Source: BACL27 sp964203235
GTDB taxonomy: Bacteria; Actinomycetota; Acidimicrobiia; Acidimicrobiales; Ilumatobacteraceae
DNA length: 64,000 bases
Assembly: GCA_964203235.1 (NCBI GenBank)
Contig: CAXNLE010000001.1
Coordinates: 310,001-374,000, forward strand
Direction of reading: 5' to 3'
Shown: piece after piece, positions 58,173-64,000 of the stretch
How positions within the stretch are numbered: position 1 is the stretch's first letter
Layout: every line of letters starts with the position of its first letter
Position numbers and translations under genes: made by a program
Notes under the pieces: generated by a model
Seen by the model: the letters and a program-made list of their open reading frames with translations, nothing else
Told to the model about the DNA's origin: nothing
Database searches by the model: none

Positions 58173-59756
58173 TTAACGTTTAACGCGTTCTCGCATTCGT
58201 TTTTGAATCAATTCACGGCGTTGTTGAAGTTCTCGATAAGTCAAACTATTCGTTTCAAGTTCAACACCGAGTCCTGCTTTGAAACTGTCAAGGTTTATCT
58301 CAATTGAGTTGTGGTCAATACCCAATTCGCGACCAAGTTGTTCTCCGTGTCGCTGGGCGAACAACATTGAGATCGCCGCGATTTCACCGAGCAGGTCAAG
58401 ATCTGGAGCGAGGCGAGCAATAGCGCCATCAAGAAAAACCATGTTCTTAACGTAGAGCATTAATTCTTTAGGCATTTTTGCGCCGTATCCAAGAAGTGCT
58501 TTCATGATTCGTTGAACTTCTTTTACGAGTTCATCAGCAGAGAGTTTCGTCGGATCAATTGGCGGGCGATCTAGACCAAGGTCAACAATCACCGCATCTA
58601 AATCAGTATCCATTGGCAGAGCACCGAGATCTCGAAGTGCAGTTACCTGGCCTTTTACATCGTTTGTCGTTGCGCCAAGCATCAGTCGTAGAAAAGCAAG
58701 TCGCCGCGGGCCACTTAGGCGACCAACTATGCCAAAATCGAGCAACGCAGTACGACCATCTTTCATTACGAAAAGGTTTCCGCCATGTAGGTCTCCATGA
58801 AAAGCGCCATGAACCATTGCACCTTCCATAAATGCAATCATGCCTGTGCGAATTACTGCTTCGGTGTCAATGCCGGCGTTTTTCATGCCAACGACATCAT
58901 CAAATTTGAAACCTTCGAGTCGCTCCATAACCAAAACGCGCTGAGTAACCAATTTCGGGTGCGGACGCGGAACGATGTAGCCGGTTTGATTTAAATCTCG
59001 CAATATGCGAGAGATGTCGATCATGTTGTCGGCTTCCATTCTGAAATCAAGTTCTTCGACAATAGTTTCAGCGAACAACTCAACTAGCGCGGGAGGATTA
59101 GCCAGTGCCGCGATTTTTAATCGACCCACAAGGTGTGGAGCCAGCCAAGACATAACTTTCAAATCTTTTCGCACAAGGTCAATCACCCTTGGTCGTTGAA
59201 CTTTGACTACAACAGTTTCGCCAGTTCGCAGGCGAGCCAGGTGAACTTGCGCAATTGATGCAGCCGCTAGCGATGTCTTGTCAAAAAATTCGAAGACATC
59301 TTCTATTGGTGCGCCGAGATCGTGCTCAACAACCTTGCGCACATCTGCAAATGACTCTGCTGGTACTTGATCTCGACAAAGTTTAAATTCATCCACAAGT
59401 TCGGTTGGAAATAAACCTTCTCCACTTGAAATTATTTGGCCGAGTTTTATATACGTTGATCCAAGTTTTTCTACGGCCTTGCGCATTCGTTTTGAAATAT
59501 CGCTTCGCGAATCTTTTCCAGTTTTGTAATGGTTCAACTTCTTGTGCCAGAGCCATGGCAATAGGGCACCAAGAAGTACACGCGTTACAACTAATAGGCG
59601 TAACACAGGCGGAATTCGCGAAGGTTTCGTCAGTATTGGTACTTCTTTGCGCGCGGCCTGACGTAAAACAGGTGCAATCGTTAGCCAGCTAATTTCATCG
59701 CGGTTTAAAACCCACGGTGGGGTATCGCTGAATGCACCCCAGTCAAGATCAGTCAC
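58173..59756 (-). CDS. UbiB/ABC1 (AarF) family atypical kinase
   Basis: I place the start at GTG 59756, just after the stop of cysQ; the frame runs on to 59825 only inside that gene. The product has 527 residues. GSTYIKLGQIISSGEGLFP is the KxGQ motif, AAASIAQVHLARL the Ala-rich loop, and VVVKVQRP holds the ATP lysine. FHGDLHGGNLFV is the catalytic loop and LLDFGIVGRL the metal motif. Family members support quinone biosynthesis or membrane lipid handling, plausibly menaquinone here. A hydrophobic segment lies near residues 75-95. Confidence 0.9.
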   Translation of the reverse strand: MTDLDWGAFSDTPPWVLNRDEISWLTIAPVLRQAARKEVPILTKPSRIPPVLRLLVVTRVLLGALLPWLWHKKLNHYKTGKDSRSDISKRMRKAVEKLGSTYIKLGQIISSGEGLFPTELVDEFKLCRDQVPAESFADVRKVVEHDLGAPIEDVFEFFDKTSLAAASIAQVHLARLRTGETVVVKVQRPRVIDLVRKDLKVMSWLAPHLVGRLKIAALANPPALVELFAETIVEELDFRMEADNMIDISRILRDLNQTGYIVPRPHPKLVTQRVLVMERLEGFKFDDVVGMKNAGIDTEAVIRTGMIAFMEGAMVHGAFHGDLHGGNLFVMKDGRTALLDFGIVGRLSGPRRLAFLRLMLGATTNDVKGQVTALRDLGALPMDTDLDAVIVDLGLDRPPIDPTKLSADELVKEVQRIMKALLGYGAKMPKELMLYVKNMVFLDGAIARLAPDLDLLGEIAAISMLFAQRHGEQLGRELGIDHNSIEINLDSFKAGLGVELETNSLTYRELQQRRELIQKRMRERVKR

Positions 59757-59772
59757 CGACTTAGTCTGCCGT

Positions 59773-60564
59773 TTATCGGGCAGAATTATGCAACGCTGTG
59801 AGAACTGACTCAGCCAGATCGGCACGACAGATAATTAAATCTGGCAACCAAGTATCTGAATCGTTATAAATTAGCGGCGAGCCATCAATTCGACTTGTAA
59901 AAAAGCCTGCGGCGCGCGCGACTGCAACCGGTGCAGCAGAATCCCATTGATGCTGACCGCCCGAGTGTAGATAAATGTCACATTCGCCGAGCACGACAGA
60001 CATCGCTTTTGCGCCCGCTGATCCGAGTCGCATTGCGTCGCAGCCCAGCGCATTAGCAACAATCACAGCTTCACGCGGAGTGCGAGTGCGAGAGGTGACG
60101 AGTCGTGGTGGTCGGTCTTGTTTTTCGGGCGACACATGCGGTGGGTCGGTGCTGAGTGTCAGTTCAATTGCTGGCAAGCTCACCGCCCCTGCAATCAGAT
60201 CGCCGTTGTTTGTTTCATCGCGTTGCCACAGTGCGACATGTACCGCCCAATCTTGTCGCTCTGGTTCGCTGAACTCTTGCGTGCCATCAAGTGGATCGAT
60301 TATCCAAACCCGATCTGCAGAAAGTCGTGCTGCGCTATCGGTCGCTTCTTCGCTGAGTACAGCATCGTTTGGTCGATGCTCGCGCAGTTGGGACATTAAA
60401 AACTCTTGTGCCATTGCATCACCGGCATCTTTTAAATCCCAGCCGTAGAAGCCTCTACTTACGAGTTCTTTTCGTAATTCGACAAGTCGCTTGCCAGTTT
60501 CCGTGGCTAAATATGTTGCGAATTGCGCATCGTCTAGGTGTTTCAAATTTTCAGCACTAGTCAA
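59773..60564 (-). CDS. cysQ: Inositol-monophosphatase-fold phosphatase, CysQ-like
   Basis: The product has 263 residues. Metal motifs are complete: LSEEATD (first Glu), DPLDGTQEF (about 93-101) and WDSAAPVAVARAAG near the end. This points to 3'(2'),5'-bisphosphate nucleotidase (CysQ), which recycles PAP from sulfate assimilation, although inositol phosphatase or fructose bisphosphatase cannot be excluded. GGQHQW before the last motif favours CysQ. It overlaps the upstream small membrane protein gene by 4 bases (60561-60564), suggesting coupling. Confidence 0.87.
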   Translation of the reverse strand: MTSAENLKHLDDAQFATYLATETGKRLVELRKELVSRGFYGWDLKDAGDAMAQEFLMSQLREHRPNDAVLSEEATDSAARLSADRVWIIDPLDGTQEFSEPERQDWAVHVALWQRDETNNGDLIAGAVSLPAIELTLSTDPPHVSPEKQDRPPRLVTSRTRTPREAVIVANALGCDAMRLGSAGAKAMSVVLGECDIYLHSGGQHQWDSAAPVAVARAAGFFTSRIDGSPLIYNDSDTWLPDLIICRADLAESVLTALHNSAR

Positions 60565-60878
60565 GGATGACGACCAAGTTTTGTCGCGTCTCGAACAACT
60601 GAGCGAAGTGCAGTTTCGTTGGTGCCTGACTTAACAAGTTCGACAATTTGTCTTTCAAGAATTTGTGCATCGGCTTCGTCAAATACATCAAGGCGACCTG
60701 GGCTAGATGAGACAGTGGCGATCAACAAGACGAGTGCTGCAATTGCAGTCGTAACCCCGATTGTTGTAACTACACCGACGTTGTTGCCGGCTATTGACGA
60801 AATGATCATGCCGGCGATGCCGAATACGAAAATTATGGCGCATGAAATGCGAATTGTGCGAACGGCTGGTGAAGTCAT
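60561..60878 (-). CDS. Small two-span membrane protein, unknown function
   Basis: The product has 105 residues. Two hydrophobic segments (about 10-30 and 37-57) form a membrane hairpin, followed by a soluble acidic/helical tail with DVFDEADAQILERQIVELV. I do not recognise a family. Its stop overlaps the cysQ start, and it is 15 bases downstream of ettA on the same strand. Coding is supported by the overlap and amphipathic pattern. Confidence 0.72.
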   Translation of the reverse strand: MTSPAVRTIRISCAIIFVFGIAGMIISSIAGNNVGVVTTIGVTTAIAALVLLIATVSSSPGRLDVFDEADAQILERQIVELVKSGTNETALRSVVRDATKLGRHP

Positions 60879-60893
60879 TAGTTTTCGGGCAAG

Positions 60894-62573
60894 TTATTTT
60901 CTTGAGAGAGGTTTGTATTTAATTCTCTTCGGCTGGTCAGCGGAGATTCCGAGTTCTTTTTTGCGCCATACTTCGTAATCAGAGAAGTTTCCTTCGAACC
61001 AGCGAACTTGGCTGTCTCCCTCAAAAGCTAAAACATGTGTTGCAATGCGATCTAAGAACCAACGATCGTGACTGATCACAACGACACAACCAGGGAAACT
61101 TTCAAGTGCAGTTTCAAGTGCACGCAACGTATCGATATCTAAATCGTTAGTAGGTTCGTCGAGCAACAACACATTGCCTGCATTTTTCAAAAGTTTGGCC
61201 AAGTGCACTCGGTTTCGCTCGCCGCCAGATAGATCTCCGACTCGTTTTTGTTGATCGCTGCCCTTGAAGTTGAAACTTGCAACATAAGCGCGACCGTTGA
61301 TTTCACGATTGCCAACTTTCATCACTTCGACACCCGCTGTGATTTCTTCGTAGACAGAAGCATCTGCGTTTAGCGTGTCGCGACTCTGGTCAACGTAACT
61401 TAAAGAGACAGTGTCGCCAACGGTGACAGTGCCCGAATCTGGGCTCTCCTGGCCTGTGATCATGCGAAATAGAGTTGTCTTACCTGCGCCGTTTGCGCCG
61501 ATGATGCCGACGATTCCTGCTGGTGGCAAGTTGAATGTCAGATCTTCAATTAATAATCTGTCGCCGTAACCCTTTGAAAGATTCTTGATTTCAATCACGA
61601 CATCGCCGAGTCGTGGCCCAGGTGGAATCGCAATCTCTAATTTATTGTCATCGCGCTCGGCTGCTTGGGCTTCTGCATGCAACTTGTCGTAAGCGGCAAG
61701 TCGTGCCTTACCTTTTGACTGACGGGCCTTGGGGGCCATGCGCACCCAGTCAAGTTCGCGCTGTAAAGTGCGGCGTCGAGTTTCGTTAGCTTTTTCTTCG
61801 CGCCCGAGTCGTTCTTGTTTTTGTTCTAGCCAACTTGTGTAGTTACCTTCAAACGGAATGCCCTTGCCGCGGTCGAGCTCAAGAATCCATTTTGCAACGT
61901 TGTCTAAGAAGTAACGGTCGTGAGTGATCGCGACCACAGTGCCCGAATACTCTTGCAAGAATCTTTCGAGCCAGTCAACACTCTCAGCATCTAAATGGTT
62001 CGTTGGCTCGTCGAGTAGTAACAAGTCGGGTCGGCTCAACAGAAGTCTGCATAATGCAACGCGACGACGCTCTCCACCTGAGAGTTTTGTTACATCACTA
62101 TCATTGGGTGGACAACGCAACGCATCCATCGCAATTTCAACGTTGCGTTCAAGGCTCCATGCGTCTGCGGCATTAATTTTTGCCTCAAGCTTTGCTTGCA
62201 GGGCACCAACTTTGTCGAAGTCGGCGTCTGGTTCAGCCCACATTGCAGTGACTTTTTCGTATTCGGCTAATAAGTCACGAATTGGCGCAACGCCATCCAT
62301 GACATTGCTGAGAACATCTTTTGTGGGGTCTAGTTTCGGTTCTTGTTCAAGAAGACCAACTGAAAAACTAGGCGTTAGACGTGCTTCGCCGGTGAATTCG
62401 TCGTCAAGACCCGCCATGATCTTTAGCAAGCTTGATTTTCCGCTGCCATTTGATCCAAGAACACCGATCTTGGCCCCAGGATAAAAAGAAAGTGAAATGT
62501 TCTCAAGCACCGTGCGGTCTGGCGGATAAAAGCGCGCAAGTTTGTAGCAGGTGTAAATAAATTCGGCAGCCAT
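60894..62573 (-). CDS. ettA: Energy-dependent translational throttle EttA (ABC-F ATPase)
   Basis: EttA binds the ribosomal E site and gates elongation by ATP/ADP ratio. The product has 559 residues, the family length. Two ABC domains are complete: Walker A GSNGSGKSS and signature LSGGERRRVALC, then GANGAGKTT and LSGGERNRVHLA, each with DEPTNHLD or DEPTND. The tRNA-interacting linker between them has the ETRRRTLQRELDWVRMAPKAR segment. The arm domain is short, as in EttA rather than Uup. The protein has no membrane segments, so it is not a transporter. Confidence 0.96.
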   Translation of the reverse strand: MAAEFIYTCYKLARFYPPDRTVLENISLSFYPGAKIGVLGSNGSGKSSLLKIMAGLDDEFTGEARLTPSFSVGLLEQEPKLDPTKDVLSNVMDGVAPIRDLLAEYEKVTAMWAEPDADFDKVGALQAKLEAKINAADAWSLERNVEIAMDALRCPPNDSDVTKLSGGERRRVALCRLLLSRPDLLLLDEPTNHLDAESVDWLERFLQEYSGTVVAITHDRYFLDNVAKWILELDRGKGIPFEGNYTSWLEQKQERLGREEKANETRRRTLQRELDWVRMAPKARQSKGKARLAAYDKLHAEAQAAERDDNKLEIAIPPGPRLGDVVIEIKNLSKGYGDRLLIEDLTFNLPPAGIVGIIGANGAGKTTLFRMITGQESPDSGTVTVGDTVSLSYVDQSRDTLNADASVYEEITAGVEVMKVGNREINGRAYVASFNFKGSDQQKRVGDLSGGERNRVHLAKLLKNAGNVLLLDEPTNDLDIDTLRALETALESFPGCVVVISHDRWFLDRIATHVLAFEGDSQVRWFEGNFSDYEVWRKKELGISADQPKRIKYKPLSRK

Positions 62574-62624
62574 AAGACATATAAACTACTAGGCGAATAG
62601 CCGTGCTAGTTTCTCCTTAACTCA

Positions 62625-62692
62625 AACCAATTTGTGTTTGGTTATGGTAAGTTTTCAAAGGCTTTTAGTCAGGTAATCCTAAGATTTATAAT
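62625..62692 (+). promoter_or_regulatory. Divergent promoter region with inverted repeat upstream of the PuuD-like gene
   Basis: AACCAA (62625-62630) and TTGGTT (62638-62643) form an inverted repeat with a 7-base spacer, suitable for a dimeric regulator. A perfect TATAAT lies at 62687-62692, with a weak -35 (TTAGTC, 62665-62670). A strong ribosome site AAGGGAG precedes ATG 62735. The minus-strand ettA start is at the other side of the same 161-base gap, so the repeat could serve either gene. Confidence 0.45.
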
Positions 62693-62734
62693 TAAACGAA
62701 TTAAAAAATAGGGCAAATCGAAAAGGGAGACATC

Positions 62735-63469
62735 ATGGAATTATTCACTCAGGCTTACATCGGGGATTTTTTGTTTAGGTATCTGCACATCGCTGTGGGT
62801 ATTACCTGGATTGGTTTGTTGTACTACTTCAATCTTGTGCAGGTTCCTGCGCTTGCTGCTTACGGAGACGAGGGCAAGGCTCGAATGCTGACTCTCGACA
62901 AAGTTGCACGTCGTGCATTGTGGTGGTTTCGTTGGGCCGCGGTCGCAACTTTAGTAACAGGTTTGTTGATCACTGGTCTAATCAAGGATTACTGGCAACA
63001 GAACAATGCACACAATATGACAATTTCACTCGGCATGATTTATGGAACCTTGATGGCCGCAAATGTGTGGATGGTCATTTGGAAGAATCAAAAAGTTGTT
63101 CTTGCGAACGCTGTCAATGTTTTGGGTGGCGCTTCTGCTGACCCTGCTGCCGCAAGTGCTGGCCGAAAAGCGTTACTCGCTTCGCGTCAGAACTTTATTT
63201 TTTCTTTCTCAATGCTGTGGTTCATGGTTGGTTCTGCGCACTTCTACGGATCGGCTTTCGGCGAGGCAACACAAAGCAATGCGATGACTTTGTTGATCAT
63301 CGGTGTTGTGCTTGGTGCAATCTTGCAGATCAATGCTCTTGGCCTGCTCGGTGGCACTGCTGCAACAAACAAGTTGCTTTGGCCATATGAGTCGCATAAG
63401 AACGCGATGATTTCGGGCGGTGTCTTGTGGCTCATCCTTTGGATTGCTTCAGAGGTACTTCTTAAATAA
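62735..63469 (+). CDS. PuuD-like membrane protein (urate oxidase N-terminal/DUF989 type)
   Basis: The product has 244 residues with about seven hydrophobic segments. FRYLHIAVGITWIGLLYYFN (about 14-33) resembles the start of PuuD, the membrane urate hydroxylase that has a haem-binding domain and a C-terminal cytochrome c. Conserved His/Trp residues recur (FRWAA, YGTLMAANVWMVIW, FMVGSAHF). No CxxCH and no cytochrome domain are present, so it is only the membrane part and urate activity is doubtful. Such stand-alone proteins may belong to respiratory or b-haem complexes. It precedes kgd by 20 bases. Confidence 0.7.
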   Translation: MELFTQAYIGDFLFRYLHIAVGITWIGLLYYFNLVQVPALAAYGDEGKARMLTLDKVARRALWWFRWAAVATLVTGLLITGLIKDYWQQNNAHNMTISLGMIYGTLMAANVWMVIWKNQKVVLANAVNVLGGASADPAAASAGRKALLASRQNFIFSFSMLWFMVGSAHFYGSAFGEATQSNAMTLLIIGVVLGAILQINALGLLGGTAATNKLLWPYESHKNAMISGGVLWLILWIASEVLLK

Positions 63470-63489
63470 TTATCGTTACGCTTTAAACG

Positions 63490-64000
63490 ATGGCTGATCG
63501 GTCAAACACCGAAGACTTTGGTGCAAACTCTTGGTTAGTCGAAGAGATGTACGAGAGGTATTGCGGCGAACCTGAAAGTTTGTCGCCAGCATGGCGAGAT
63601 TTCTTTAGTGACTACAAGCCAGTCGGATCACCAAAATCTGATCCGACTGGCGAGTTAGTTCGACCAGTTGCTGATAATTTTGAAATTGAGTCCCAAGCAG
63701 GGGCGAAGGCTTCTGAGAGTGCAGTTAAGAATGCGTCTCAGGTTAAGCAAACTGTTGCAGACTCAAAGCCAGCAGTAGTGCAAACGCTTGACACGAAATC
63801 GCCAGCAACTCAAACGCCACTTGAATCTGTTGCACCAGAACCTTTGCGTGGTGTTTCTGCTGTAATTGCGGCGAATATGCAGGCAAGTCTTGAAGTACCA
63901 ACCGCAACAAGTGTGCGCCAAGTGCCAGCAAAACTACTTGAAGTTAATCGAAAAGTTATCAACGGCTATCGCGGCCGCAGCGGAGAAAGCAAAATCAGTT
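63490..64000 (+). CDS. kgd: Multifunctional 2-oxoglutarate metabolism enzyme (Kgd/SucA), partial
   Basis: The frame begins at ATG 63490 and runs off the window end after 170 codons. The first 45 residues, NSWLVEEMYERYCGEPESLSP and DFFSDYK, are the E1 N-terminal helix motif that docks in 2-oxoglutarate dehydrogenase. A Lys/Ala/Thr-rich linker (about 45-115) follows. PEPLRGVSAVIAANMQASLEVPTATSVRQ and KVINGYRGR then match the start of the fused E2-type acyltransferase domain of actinobacterial Kgd. The TPP domains lie beyond the window. It is expected to serve the TCA cycle, glutamate supply or 2-oxoglutarate decarboxylation. Confidence 0.93.
   Translation, partial: MADRSNTEDFGANSWLVEEMYERYCGEPESLSPAWRDFFSDYKPVGSPKSDPTGELVRPVADNFEIESQAGAKASESAVKNASQVKQTVADSKPAVVQTLDTKSPATQTPLESVAPEPLRGVSAVIAANMQASLEVPTATSVRQVPAKLLEVNRKVINGYRGRSGESKIS

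Noticed and set aside
60894..62573. ABC transporter ATPase or antibiotic-resistance ABC-F
   Set aside because: There are no membrane partners, and the linker and short arm match EttA rather than Vga/Msr-type resistance proteins.

Overview
The window looks like a chromosomal segment of an actinobacterium, most probably class Acidimicrobiia (freshwater or marine Ilumatobacter-like lineages). The evidence is gene content and order rather than any database hit. There is a comM-dprA-xerC-whiG-(M23-like)-rpsB-tsf-pyrH-frr-cdsA-dxr-rseP-ispG block in the actinobacterial order. There are also a NucS mismatch endonuclease, an actinobacterial-type DapD, a mycothiol-conjugate amidase (Mca), two F420-type luciferase-like oxidoreductases, a MoeZ-like protein and the start of a Kgd-type 2-oxoglutarate enzyme. 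Base composition is moderate (near half GC by eye) with no abrupt shift, and GTG and TTG starts are common. Many genes have no clear Shine-Dalgarno sequence, which fits frequent leaderless transcription.

Layout. 1-3550: two fold-type-II PLP enzymes and a ClpP1-like protease. 4132-9062: DNA processing (ComM, DprA, XerC), the WhiG-family sigma factor and a catalytically dead LytM/M23 protein. 9063-17368: translation (S2, EF-Ts, RRF), UMP kinase, CDP-diacylglycerol synthesis, two MEP isoprenoid enzymes and the RseP protease. 17389-25246: a small actinobacterial-type unknown, a sirtuin, a rhodanese-E1 sulfur carrier activator, a galactofuranose pair (Glf and a GlfT2-like transferase) and a large secreted SpoIID/SGNH/peptidoglycan-binding protein. 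25318-33040: a DMT transporter, class II aldolase, transketolase/PDH-E1-like enzyme, RidA, an acyl-CoA mutase large subunit, nitroreductase and FkbM methyltransferase. 33051-39180: DapD-LysS, a biotin carboxylase/BCCP facing BirA, and an LCP cell-wall ligase. 39213-50078: a c-di-GMP protein, a PEBP lipoprotein, Mca, a ChbG-like deacetylase, a nuclease lipoprotein, oxidoreductases, a 57-residue small protein, PAP2, a RecB-type nuclease, a hydrolase and a lysine-rich basic protein. 50123-64000: an acyl-CoA ligase with a histone-H1-like tail, a second F420-type enzyme, MFS transporter, NMO, a MenJ-like reductase, SDR, NucS, a UbiB-type kinase, CysQ, EttA, a PuuD-like membrane protein and the 5' end of kgd.

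How the parts fit. Envelope building recurs through the window: CdsA, isoprenoid precursors, galactofuranose, LCP, SpoIID/SGNH, PAP2 and MenJ-like. Acyl-CoA metabolism also recurs: biotin carboxylase, BirA, mutase, acyl-CoA ligase and SDR. Redox chemistry with actinobacterial cofactors (F420, mycothiol) is implied. Coding density is extreme. Genes commonly overlap by ATGA, GTGA or TTGA, no gene-free stretch exceeds 300 bases, and the longest gaps (9063-9235, 46964-47150, 62574-62734) look like promoter or leader regions.

No rRNA, tRNA, CRISPR array, insertion sequence, prophage or classical defence system was seen. The most unusual points are the lysine-rich acyl-CoA ligase, the zinc-ligand-free LytM protein beside whiG, CTAG-rich palindromes and tandem repeats at gene ends plus a palindrome-containing duplication inside dprA, a divergent gene pair whose start codons overlap in one CATG, and an rpsB leader with mutually exclusive stems.
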